The notes beneath the pieces were generated by a model. That model was not told the DNA's origin, made no database searches, and worked only from the letters and a program-made list of their open reading frames with translations. 64,000 nucleotides of DNA from Plantago ovata. Taxonomy: Eukaryota; Streptophyta; Magnoliopsida; Lamiales; Plantaginaceae. Of the stretch, positions 46,027 through 57,900 are shown piece after piece. The stretch's first letter is position 1. The number at the start of each line of letters is the position of its first letter. The stretch covers positions 10,927,566 to 10,991,565 of the forward strand of contig CM051458.1 in assembly GCA_028274465.1 (NCBI GenBank), given 5' to 3'. The position numbers were made by a program, and so were the translations under genes.

Positions 46027-48457
46027 TTGCTCTTAATTGTGCAGACTTCAGCCACGGAGACAAACGATGCAATCTGGCACTTTGACAGTGGTTGTGGAAA
46101 GCACATGACGGGCAACAAGAATAACCTTATAAACTATAGACGGTGGTCTAAAGGTCCAACAATAAGGTTTTCTGGTGGAGGCTCTGGTTCTACAAAAGGC
46201 TTTGGTGACGTGAAGTTAGGATGCATTACCATTACGGGAGTTCTTTATGTCAAAAATCTAAAGTTTAATCTTTTCAGCATGAGTCAATTTGCTGACAAAG
46301 GATACTTCATCAAAATCAAAAGTGATGAATGTAAACTTATAGATTTCGAGACAAAGAAGGTTATTATGGTTGCAAGAAGATCAGGAGGCTTGTACACCGT
46401 AGATTGGTCTTCATCAATCGTTGGAAAAATGCCTTGTCTCAGATCACGATTGCCTTGCTGAAAAAGCATGGTTATGGCATAAACGAACAAGTCATCTAAA
46501 CTTCAAGACGTTGAATAAGCTGTCTAAAAAGGCACTTGTAGTTGGATTACCTAAGGTTACTTTTAAGAAGGATGGTGTTTGCAATGCATGTCAGCAAGGA
46601 AAGCAAACCAAATCCTCTTTTAAGAACAAGGCAGTACCGTCAACTACAAAACCTTTACAACTCTTGCACATGGACTTGTTTGAATCTTCTTCAACAAGCT
46701 ATGCTGGTAAGAAGTATGGTCTGGTGGTGGTAGATGACTATTCAAGATTCACTTGGGTAGTATTTATCAAGCACAAATCTGAAACAAGGACTGAAATACC
46801 TAACTTGCTGATTAAGCTTGAAGTCATGAAAAATGACAAGGTAAAAGTCATAAGGACAGACCATGGTACTGAGTTTGTAAACCAGTACATAACTGAGTAT
46901 TGCACTTCAAAAGGCATACATCATCAGTTATCCTCAGTAAGAACACCACAACAAAACGGTGTTGCTGAACGAAAGAATCGCACCCTAAAAGAAGCCGCAA
47001 GAACAATGCTTGCTGACACTGAAATAAGTGAGGCCTACTGGGTTGAAGCGATTAATACCGCCTGTTACACTCAAAACAGATGTTTGATTACCAAGGAATA
47101 CACCAAAACTCCATATGAGTTGTTTGTTGGAAGACCTCCTAATATCACTCATCTAAGAGTATTTGGTTGTAAGTGTTTCGTTCTTAATAACGGTAGAGAA
47201 TACCTAAGAACATTTCAACCAAAGGCAGACGAAGCGATATTTCTTGGTTACTCCTTGCATAGTAAACCTTATAGAGTTTACAACAAAAAGGCACAAAAGA
47301 TCGAAGAATCAGTGCATGTTGTATTCTACGAAAAGACAGAAGGAGTGCCTGCTGAACAAGAAATATCAGAATGTATGAAAAAGCTAATCATACATGAGCA
47401 AAGAACTGAATCTAATGCTAGGCAAATCAAGTCAATTGAACTAAATGATGATTCTGACAATGACTCTCCTCCCCCAACTCATGACAAGATAAATATAGTT
47501 CACGATAAGGAATTTCCAGCAAAAGACGCAGTTGCTCCGGAAGTTGCTAAAACTATGCAACCTCCAGTGCCTGCTGATGAGCTACCACAATCTAGTTTGA
47601 AATGAGTATGATGGGAAAATCCTAGGATTGCAAGTCAAGCAACTCAAAGATGGAATATTCATAAATCAAGCAAAGTATGCGAAAGAAATGCTCATAAAGT
47701 TTAGGATCAAAGAGGAAGAGAAACCTGAAAAGATCCCTATGAGTGTTGGTACCAAATTGGGCTATACTAAAGAAGATAAAAGTGTTGAAGAACACAAGTA
47801 TAGGAAGCTCATTGGTTCCTTGTTGTACTTAACAACAAGTAGACCTGACATTCAGTATGTTGTTTGTGTGTGTGCAAGATTCCAATCTGATCCAAGAGAA
47901 TCACACTACAAAAAGGCACTTAAGATACTGAAATATGTTAAAGGTACAGTCAATGTTGGATTATGGTATCCTAAAGATTCTGGACTTGAATTGGTTGGTT
48001 ACTCTGATGCTGATCATGGAGGATCAACTCTTGATAGAAAAAGTACCTCTGAAACTTGTCAGTTTTTGGGTACTAGATTAATATCATGGTTCAGCAAGAG
48101 CAAACCTGTGTTGCCAATTCATCTACTGAATCTGAGTACATTGCGGCTGGATGTTGCACAGCTCAAATCCTATGGATTCAGCAACAATTAAGAGATTATG
48201 GTATTTCTGCAAAGAAAACACCAATCTTTTGTGATAAAAGTGCTATTGCTATCACGCAAAACCCTAAGTTTCACTCAAGGACTAAGCACATTGATATTAG
48301 ACATCATTTCATTAGAGATCATGTGGAAAAGGGAGATATTGAGGTTGTAAAGGTGGGTACTGATGATCAACTTGCTGACATCTTTACCAAGCCCCTACCA
48401 GATAATAGATTCACAATGCTAAGGTATAACCTTGGATTGATTAAATTACCTCAATAA
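46027..48457 (+). pseudogene. Copia-3 pol remnant, reverse transcriptase core deleted
   Basis: Protease (WHFDSGCGKHMTGN) starts near 46070, and that frame runs to 46461. A frameshift leads to GAG-pre-integrase and integrase (46421-47605): LWHKRTSHLNF, HMDLFESSSTSYAGKKYG, RTDHGTEF and TPQQNGVAERKNRT are visible. The frame ends at ELPQSSLK. The next frame (47628-48191) starts beyond the RT palm (LKDGIFINQAKYAKEML) and carries RNase H (GYSDADHGGS), with one more shift near 48100 to TESEYIAAG, RTKHIDIRHHFIRDH and QLADIFTKPLP (to 48457). The YVDD-bearing RT core is gone. Confidence 0.87.
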
Positions 48458-48468
48458 GGGATACAATT

Positions 48469-48840
48469 GGCAGAATGCTGAAACAGGTATTCAGCAAGCC
48501 AAAGTATTCTTACTTCATTAAAAGCTCCTTCCACTAATTTCTTCTAAGAAATGGTAAGTCACTACTTGATTGCTGAAACAGGCAATCAACAAGTAATTCC
48601 TTCAAAACGGGTATTTGTTAGGAAATTTGATCACTTGCTGAGACAGGCACTCAGGAAGAGAAAAACCTTAAAGATTGCTGAAACGGGTATTCAGACAACC
48701 AAAGATACTGAAACATGTATTCAAGTATCAAGGGAATATTCTGAGACGGGAACTCAGAAAAGAGCAAAACTCACTTCTCAGATTTTACCAAAAGATATCT
48801 CAAGTATAAAAAGAATTTACTGATACGGGAACTCAGAAAT
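48469..48840 (+). repeat. Degenerate CTGAAAC...TTCAG motif cluster after pol
   Basis: About seven copies of a pattern such as CTGAAACAGGTATTCAG, CTGAGACAGGCACTCAGG and CTGAGACGGGAACTCAG occur in 370 bp. Each is a small palindrome-like unit (CTGA...TCAG). The frame at 48551-48823 lies over these repeats and is unlikely to be a gene. Confidence 0.75.
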
Positions 48841-49053
48841 GTCTTTTAAAAGAAATATGAGATGTCTGATTGAGGGGGAACTTTCAGCAAGTAACAAGGC
48901 TATTTATGCAAACTCGCTGAAAAGATTCTTGTTTATTTCAGCAAGCAATCAAATCCCATAAATCTCGGTAAAATCAATTTGTAACATTAATCGGGCACAG
49001 ATAAACTCGCTAATAATCATGACATGAAATGCAATCGTGACCATTGATTAAAA

Positions 49054-50072
49054 GGACATGAAGACTAGAAGACAAATAAAGGACGCTGCTGAAAGTACAA
49101 AAGCAAGATAGTGACATCTTAAGGAACAAAAGCCTTAGAATTTGAAATTCAAACGGCTCCTTGATTCACTATAAATAGAGGTCATCCGGCAAAGAGTTGA
49201 AGTGTGTCAACAACGTGATCAAACTCTCACTTGTGCTTAAACTCACATACCCTTCAAACACTCTTTACTGTCATTGATCCGTTCCAAGACTTAAAGCTTG
49301 AAAAAGCTACTTGTGAAGAAGTAGAACTTACACGGCTAAGAAATTAGTTAAGTGTTCTTTCTTTCGAACAAGAACAAGTCTCAAACTTGTTTACTGCAAA
49401 GTATTCAAAGTTTTGTTTCTTAGATTACTTGTTGTAACTGAATAAGTTATAATTAAGTTATCTCATCCCAAACCTCTCTAACTGAAAATACACCCTTTCA
49501 GGCGTGATATTCAGGGGGAACTTAATCGAGCATAGTGTTGATGATTAAAAGTCCCAAGTTTGGTGGAGAACAAGGTTTCGTTCTCTAGTTAGGTTGGAAA
49601 CGAAGCAAGTGTGCTTTGGTTTCTGTTTGAATCACTCTAGATAGGTGTTGTAAGGAACCTCAAACTTGTCTTAGTGGATTCAGTCCTAGAAAGGACAAAG
49701 TGGATTAGTTGAGAGATTACGCCACTCTCAGATACCACTATAAAAGTGTTTGTGTGATTTACTTACTGCATTTAGTTTTCAACAAAGCATATCTATCTGT
49801 ACACAGTCACTCACTTCACTTGCTGAAACTATCACTTACTGACAAAGCACTTATTGTATCAAAGACTTCCGCTCTCTGATTTTAAGTATCAACAAAACTA
49901 GTTACTGAGGAGTAACTTGCGCTTGCTGAGAAAGTTAAGTATCAGCAAACTCATTACTGAAAAGTAATAAGTATTTGCTGAGAAAGTTTTTAAACGACGA
50001 AAGTTTGAAAAGACTATTCCCCCCCCCCTCCCCCCCGCTCTAGTCTTTTCTTGTTGTTTAAAGGGACCAACA
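49054..50072 (+). repeat. Copia-3 3' LTR, 5'-truncated
   Basis: Direct repeat of 42466-43489, ending ACCAACA before the TSD GTAAC. A C-rich tract at 50020-50038 replaces the 5' copy's CACCAACTCC region. Confidence 0.85.
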
Positions 50073-50077
50073 GTAAC

Positions 50078-50921
50078 TAACTGGCATGCAGTGGCCTGGG
50101 AGATAAATACGATCATCTAGTTAAATAGATATACATACACACACAGAGGATGTTACTATATTCAAAAAAATCAAACTTAGATAAATCATTTGGAGTAGAT
50201 ATACATGCCAGTATATATACTTAGTAGATTCACATATCACAATGCCAACATAACTATACTATACTACTTTATCATCATCATCATTCAAAGTTCTATTTAC
50301 AGCAACAACAATTAACATTAATAATGAAAAGGCAATGGCCCAATCTAACAATACATCTGAAATACACCATACTCTAATGAAAATAGAACGTTCGAAAAGA
50401 CTTATCTCTAGTTATATATCCATCTACATGAATTCTGTCCGAAAAAATAGCATATGCACAAGTGATCTAAAGTATATGCATCATGTAAATCTTATATTTA
50501 CATGTGCCACATCTTCAGAGAAGCCAGCATCACGAAGAGCATCCACTACCTGAAACCATAAAAACCAAAAGATCATCCAACTCACACACAAAAGGACAGA
50601 CTTGGCCATAGATAATTTTAATCTATTTAGAAACTTACACAAGTTCATGAGCTTTTGAAACATACCTCTCATCGAGCTTTCCACGTATAAAAGACAAAGA
50701 GTTCCTAGGCAGACAAAGAAGCATGAACAAGAAAATAGTATTGTAGGTGGAAAACTATAGTAAAACACATGTTGGAAATTAATTAAGCAATTAACTAACT
50801 AATTTACCCTAAGGCCATAATTTCATCAAATCATTATCATTATCTTCATTCAAATTTATATTTACAACAACAACAATAAATTAAATTCATTAGTTTAATT
50901 TAATCTAAAATCACTACAAGA
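50078..50921 (-). other. Intergenic DNA with a gene-like fragment
   Basis: On the minus strand 50553-50490 reads VVDALRDAGFSEDVAHVN after an AG, and 50700-50660 reads NSLSFIRGKLDER before a GT. Both look like exon pieces, but I do not recognise the protein and the phases do not join cleanly. Bases 50331-50550 are similar to 39330-39560 inside the CACTA fragment, so this may be the source gene or another captured copy. Confidence 0.35.
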
Positions 50922-51231
50922 AATCAGGCATTTAGCGACGGAAGAGTAGATACGGATACGATCCGTCGCTAATTAGCGACGGATCGCTATGGTTAGCGAC
51001 GGATAAGGATGAACTGCGCTCTAAGCTCAGTTCGTGTGTTCTGAGATCCAATCCGCGTCTCCAAGAGCGACGGATAACCATTATCCGTCTCTAATTTGGA
51101 GACGGATTATTCTATTCGTCGCTATATCCCGTTGACTGTGAAAAAATAAAGGAAAATATATTTTAAATTCCAGAAATGGCGACGGGTGAGTCATCCGTCG
51201 CTAAAGGAAATCGCGATCTGTGTATAAAGAA

Positions 51232-52842
51232 GACGACGTCTTCTTCTCTTCTTCATTCTCTCCTCATTCTCTTCTCCCCCAAATCATCGCGTAAACCCTA
51301 ACCACCGTCCACCGTCCACCACCCACCACCGTCCACCTTCATCATCGGAGACACATCACCTTCCACCGCCACCATTCTTTAATCCAATCGGTAAGTTTCC
51401 TTACTCTCATTCTTTTCTTTTGCTTCTCTAGTTTTTCAATTTCATTTTCTAATTCCTCATTTTTTGTTGAAATTGGTAGAATTAGCCACCACCGTGCCAT
51501 AGTGACGAGCCACCTCCTCCTCTTCTCCTCTCCGATTCTCCGATTCGATCTCTGCCACAAAAGGTTAGAACCCTAACCCTAATTTTTGGGGCTTTTTGCC
51601 TAAACCTAAATCGAAGCTTCGATTTGATTTGCCGTAAATTAACCCTAATTTTTAACTGTAATTTGGTTAATATTCATGTTAAGTAGAATTTTGATATTCA
51701 TGCTTAATATTCATGTTAAATTTGCTCAAGTTAGTTCTGTTCATATTCATGTTATTATTATGTTAATTATTTTAATTATGTTATTTTGTTAATTTAATGA
51801 ATTATGGTGTGATGATGTTAAAACCGGATTTTGGTGTTATTCTGTTAATTTTGTTAATTAATAGATTCATGTTATTCTGTTAATTACGATTTTGGTTAAT
51901 ACTTAATCATTTTATAAAGTTTGATGATGCTATTATAATTGGTTTCTGTGTGTTGGTAAGATTTTTCTTGGACCCTAACTAATAGTAAATGCTATCAGAT
52001 CAGTGAGCGTTAGGCTGTCCCGCAGGTCCTCGAATGATAGTCCTGATCTTCCCATTCTTTCGATCCATTTCTCTGTTGTTTTTCCCCGTGAGTGAATGGT
52101 CATTTACATTAGATGGAAAAGTCGATGTCTAGGATTCCCATCCTTTTGGGTCTCCTTTGTTTGAGCATGGCTTTTTCTGTCGATTTACGAGTGAGAAAGA
52201 GTCCTTTCACCTTGCATTTTGACTGATGCTTGTGGATCAACTTCATTTAGGATATTGTTGGTCTTCTTTTAATTGAAGACATAAGAGTTTGTTTTTTAAA
52301 TTGAAATGAATAAGTGTGATGATGATATACGTATATTAGTTTCGATGTGTTGGTTTAGGCTTACATTGGGTGATAACTATGCCGTTGGCATTGCTTCCAA
52401 ATCTCCGCGATGAGGATGATGACTCAACGACTAACTCCTACCAAGAAGCGAGTGTGGACTTGGGTGCACTTGATAGGAACCCCGTTCATGTCATGGATGA
52501 AGTCATACATCTTCACGATGGCACATTTGTGGACTTAGCCACAGCGATGAAGAGGGTACAAACTATACTTACATGTATTGTCTGTGTGGTTTATTTGTTT
52601 ATGCACTAAGTACGAAAGTTTTATTAATTACTGAATAAGTTGCAATTGATGTGTACATATGAACTTACATCTTTCATTTTGTATGGTTTCTTTGTCTTTG
52701 CAGATCCCCTCCTTGGTCCACTTCAGCCTCCCATGCCAGCTGTGTGATTCACAATGCCTTATTGCTATCATGGTACGTTTACAAACTGGTTCATTGGTGT
52801 GAGTGGTATGTTAGCCACTGTATGTGTTTGGGTGATATGTTA
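51232..52842 (+). other. Interior of the outer CACTA: leader and exon-like pieces
   Basis: A CT-rich leader (51232-51390) ends at a GTAAGT-like donor. Further on, an ATG at 52379 opens MPLALLPNLRDEDDDSTTNS, 61 codons to a GTACAA donor at 52558. A short AG-bounded piece (52705-52769) may follow. After the LTR the interior resumes with another AG-bounded piece at 58503-58603. No known domain is seen. The 52300-52380 stretch recurs at 63475-63550 in the CACTA at the right edge, so it belongs to the family. Confidence 0.45.
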
Positions 52843-55235
52843 TGATATTGTATATGTCCTAGAGACAGTCTTTATTAAGGGCATGCAGCCCTTATTAAGG
52901 GCATATATGTACTATTACACAGGTCAACGTAATATAATATATGTTTGTTGTTTGATTATTGAGTATCGCTTTCATATTTATATTACACCAGGCATACAAC
53001 ATGTCATATCTCTATTCCTGTCTGTATTGATATTAAACATGTCCCCTCGGATAGATGACCGATCACACAGATAGTGGGAGCTATGTGAGTTATCATCTAT
53101 CCCAAACTCTCCCTAGTCGAGGTTCATCTCGGATGTAGGGGTCTGAATGAACCAACTGAGACTAGTATGCGTGGAGGTTATACTTGTTAGAGCAAGTGTG
53201 AGCCGATCCCACGGCCACGGAATTGATTGTTGGACAATCAAGAAACATTCCCATAACTCCGCATAGTTGTTCGAAGGGTGATTACCGAACAATGGAAGTA
53301 CCCACCGGAAACTCCCATCGATGTATACTCTACACCGAAGTGTCTATGGGAACCGGAAAGTTGTCGAAGTGATGCCAGTCGTCCTTTGGACATACAGGAC
53401 TTTATCATCACATTTGTTGCCCCATATGCTTGGTGGACCCATCGATGTCAGCTCTGAATAAGCAGTTGACCCAAGACACGATCCAGGATTATGGCTACAT
53501 ACAAATGGGGATGATAAGTGATTCTGTGAAGGATTCATCTCTCATGTGTAGCACAGGAGAGCACTGCTCATAGTCGTTCATAGTTGTGATTGGTAAAACC
53601 GCTGGCCAGCGTATCAATATTATTATGATAGTCATAATAGATATTGGATTCACCAAGCAACTCACTGAAGACGCCCGTGGATGTATTATTGGGATAGACA
53701 CTTCATCGATCCTAGATGCATTCGAGTCAGTCAGATGAAGGGACGTTACCATCGCCGCGTTGAGAGCAATGGACTTCACAACGAAAGGGTTTGCTTTGAG
53801 AAACCTCTCAAACGTCCTCATGTATTAATATTGCAAATGGAACCGTCTAGGAATTCCATTTTGCCTAGTCTAGAACTTGCTTAATACAATGAGGCCCTAT
53901 GGGTCACACTATATGGTGATTAAGCTTATTCGAATATCCTTGAAGATGGAATCGCAATTAATTTAGAATTAATTGTGATTGATGGATTATAATTGATTTG
54001 GAATTAATTATAATAATTTGTGGCTCAATTAATGATTTGGAATTATTAATTGAATTGGCTGATTAATTGTATTTTATGTAAATACAATTAAAGATTATAT
54101 TTTAGAAATATAATAGAGGTTTGATTTGAAAGGATATGTTAATTTAGAATTAATATATGCACATGGGCAAAATCTACTTGGAGTTTGAATTGCGTTAGAA
54201 TTATAGCAGGGGAAGGAGTTCGACTCCTTCCTCTATTAGAAGTCAAGGGATAAGTTAGATTTTCCTGATTGAGTTTTAATTTGATTGGGAATGAATCTAG
54301 ACTTGAATTGGTTTCCTAGTGCGGTAAGAATTAGATTTTTATTCCTTGATGAAGTCTAATTGATTATTCTTTAGGCTTCTATTGACTACTATATATAGTA
54401 GACTATTAGAGAGCTTTTAACATGGTTGAACACAGTTGATTCAAGATCATTCTTTCTATCAGTTTTCTTAGAGAAAATAAAAGCTCTCCCCTACCTCTCC
54501 TCTAGCCGCGCGCACCCACTCCCACCGGAGGAAAATTGCCGCCCCCATCTTCTTGGCCACATAAAGAATATCCTAGCATTCTTTCCGATAAGCTGTTCAT
54601 CCGTGGATACCAAGGTTGAGGTTCAAAGAGCTGGAAACTAACTTTTATTGTCTTGCAGATAATCAAAGTCACCACAAGAACCGGATTATTTACCGACGGA
54701 TGGTATCCGTCGGTATCTGGGTACCGATCCGTCGGTAATGTCTTACCGACGGATCGGTAACTACTTACCGACGGATAAACAGCCCGTCGCTATTTTATCC
54801 GTCGGTAAAGCCTTTACCGTCGTTTCTTATTCGTCGCTAAATTTAGCGACGAATAATACCGACGGACTGACGAATATGGGCGTTGACTAGCCCTTATCCG
54901 TCTGACCGACGGATAAATTTGTCCGTCGGTGACGTTTACCGACGGATAACGTTATCCGTCGGTATGACCGGTTGACTTAGTCAACCGGAACTTACCGACG
55001 GATAAAGTTATCCGTTGGTATATTTTTTTTTCTTAAAAATTTTTTTTATTACTTTTCTTGATAATTGTACAACAACCTGTTTAATAATATAAATTTACGT
55101 ACTAAAAATTAAAAATCATTAAATTTGAATTGAAAATAAAATTCAATAAAATTCGATTCTTCAAAATAGAAAAACGTTTACTACAAATGTAAATGTGAAA
55201 GTTTTACTACAAATGCCCAACTAAAATGTAGAAAT

Positions 55236-57164
55236 CTAGGGACGACGACCACTGGAACCCGAAGGAGCATGAGAACTGCCTTGCAAACCCGCACTCCCCG
55301 CCGTACCAGGGCTCCCCTCCCCGGTCTGAAACACAGCTCTCTCTGCGAACGGGTCCATGTCAATGGGATGCTTCTCCAGAATCTTCTTCAGCACCAAATT
55401 CTGCGTCTCCACCTGACACAAGTAATGATCGATGTAGTTAAGAATATGAAAGATAGATGCAAGCAATGTAAATGAGCATACAAGTGGTTATACATCTACA
55501 TGACATATCAACATAATATTAGCATACAAATGAATATACCTGAGACACAAGTGTGTCCTGAATGCTCTTCATCCTAGCATTCTCGGCCCTAAGTGCTGCC
55601 ATCTCCTCAGCCATTCGAGAATCTGTGCTGGAGGTAGAACCGGATGAGCGCTGCAATGATTCAGCTGCAAGAGAACGTCCCAAGTTCCCTAAGCCATAGA
55701 TCGACCACTTAGGGCCAGGAGGGTTCACCTCGAGGAAGGCAGCGTTCTCTTCCTCCATCGTAAGTATGTCACCCTTCTCTTCCATCTTAACCAAGTAAAA
55801 AGCCTCAACCTCCTCCTACAAGCAGTTAAGCAATACATGAGTTGATATATTACAATACATATAGAAACTTTTTAAAAGAAATACAGTACAAGTAACTCAA
55901 AGTAATCATTTATGTACTTACATTCAGTTTCTTGGCTTTCTTGCATGTCCACTCGCCGTTCTTGAACTTGGCATTTCTCACCATGGTCAAGTACGACAAG
56001 CATCCTTGTCCAGTGAGCCTCTGTTCATTTTGCAAAGTAATAAGTGTCAGTGTTTATAATAAAATTTTAAGAATATTGAAAGTGACTGGAGTAAAGCACA
56101 AGTTAACTTACTGCATTGAGGTCACGAGTGGCCTGAGACTGTGTGCCGAGATGGTGCTTCGAATAGTCCTCGTCTTCACCGGAGCTGCTTCTGTCCGCCC
56201 GTGCTCGATTCTTCTTGTTCTGATCTGCTAGGTCCTCGGCATCCTGTGTCTTCCAGTAAGCCAACCACAGAGGCCACTCGCTTTCGTGGATGAATCTAGG
56301 CCTCACTCGAGACTCCTTAAGGTCGTGGACCTTGTCTCGGTAACAACGAGCACCAACAGTGTTGAAAACAAACCAAAGCTCCTTCAATAGCACGTTTGGC
56401 AAGTAGTAGTGTTTCTAACCACCAAAACAACCAATTTAGAACGACACAACAATCAATACAACAAGAACAAGATCAACGTAAGCACAATGGTGACTAACAT
56501 ATCACCCAAATATAGTGGCTAACATACCACTCACATTGCCCTAAAAAAACAACTAACACATGGTGACTAACATATCACCCAAATATAGTGGCTAACATAC
56601 CACTCACGTAAATTTAGAATAAAAATAAACAACGTTTACTAAACATTTAAGATTGTTACAATACCCGCAGCTCATCGAAGTAGAAGCCAATGACATGGTC
56701 AGGCAGCCTTGACCACTTCTCCCCACCACGGTCCTCAGATGGTGTTGGAGCGATGAACCTGGAGTTGATGATGTCACCGATCTTCGAATGGGCAGATGCA
56801 GGGTAAAACCTATTATGATTGTTAAATACAAATAAGAATGAATAAGCATAATAAAGTATACGTAATATGTCACAAGTTAAACAATAAACTAAACAACAGA
56901 AAAGTGTACTTACGCAGCTTTCCCGTTAGGGAACAGAACAGGCTTCCCCTTATACATGGCACCCAGGGTCGGCGTCTCGTATGGACAACCATCAGCAGGT
57001 AGGTTCGCAAATGGGTCAAACTTAGCCTTCTTCTTCCTAGTTGACGATGAGGAGCTACTCCCCTCCGATAATCCAATGATGGGTGGAACTACACCCTGCT
57101 CGTACCCTGGGGCTCCAGGAACTCGTAACTCGGGTGGAATGTAGTTGCACCTAGGTTTCGGCAT
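55236..57164 (-). CDS. TNP-like CACTA accessory protein (Transposase_24-type), six exons
   Basis: Minus-strand exons: 57164-56914, 56809-56665, 56414-56112, 56020-55922, 55815-55540 and 55412-55236. All introns are GT-AG and the phases agree throughout (1251 bp, 416 residues, no internal stop). The start is MPKPRCNYIPPEL. Residues about 84-132 (FYPASAHSKIGDI, GFYFDEL) and 133-190 (LLKELWFVFNTVGARCYRDK, HESEWPLWLAYW) match the plant Ptta/En/Spm Transposase_24 pattern, followed by KNRARADRSSSGEDEDYSKH. A coiled-coil-like segment (MAEEMAALRAENARMKSI) is near 330-350, and the end is rich in Gly and Ser. Such proteins are thought to bind subterminal repeats. A 5' untranslated exon is likely, because an AG lies right before the ATG. 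Confidence 0.8.
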
Positions 57165-57254
57165 CTGCAAATAAAACAATATCAAGGTTAGTATGATGAT
57201 ATGAAATATGCACGTACAATATAAAGCATTATCAATTAACGTAAATGCACACAC

Positions 57255-57900
57255 AAGGGAATATAAAGCATTATCAATTAACCAAATTCAGCTACAAGTC
57301 TCGATTTCCATAAATTACTCTATTTTATCGTATTCAACTACAAAATTAACCTTATATAAGTACATAACCTAGTTATGGAACATTAATTAAATTCGATTAA
57401 ATACAATACTAAAAAAAGCCCTAAATTGATCTAAGTCTCGATTTTAATTAACAAACCCAAATTAACATAATCCAAAACTAACATTCAACTATAACAACTA
57501 ATATCTACTTAATACTAACATACATTTTCATAATTTAAGAAATCCCCAAATTAATAAAATCCAAAATCGATTCATTACTCAATTTTAACAACAATCAACT
57601 ACACATTTAAGCAAAATATACTTGTATCAACTACTATGTAACATACATTTGACAATTTAATCAACAATTGGATAATTCCCAAATTAAAAATCAAAAAGGG
57701 TTAGAATTCATACCTTTGATTTTGCACAAATTGACCAAAAAAACTTCGAATTGAAGGTTGTTCCTTGTTCCTTGTGCAATAAGCTTCAATTTGCTACCAA
57801 AATGGATGAAAATGGTGGAGTTTTGAAATAGAAAGGGAGAAGAGAAGAGAGAAAAACGAGAAGAAGAAGTAAGGAGAAGAAGAAACAATGGCGTTTCTGC
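57255..57900 (-). promoter_or_regulatory. Leader and promoter region of the TNP-like gene
   Basis: AT-rich DNA then a purine-rich (minus: CT-rich) leader at about 57825-57890, placed just inside the subterminal repeats, as in the other CACTA elements here. Confidence 0.45.

Larger units (their letters stand above)
41919..50072 (+). mobile_element. Copia-3 LTR retrotransposon (Sirevirus-like), decayed
   Basis: The 5' LTR is 41919-43489 (TGTTAGGAAACTTG...ACCAACA). The PBS TGGTATCAGAGTTGG starts at 43492. The 3' LTR ends at 50072, and the TSD GTAAC is at 41914-41918 and 50073-50077. The 3' LTR matches the 5' one only from about 49054, so its first 540 bp or so are lost or replaced. A PPT-like TTGAGGGGGAAC lies at 48870-48881. 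Gag is long, with a coiled-coil extension, as in Sirevirus-type elements. Pol is broken and lacks the reverse-transcriptase core. Confidence 0.88.

Noticed and set aside
54426..54641. 71-codon frame before the nested CACTA
   Set aside because: It lies in the solo LTR and the matching region of the other LTR copy does not keep the frame.
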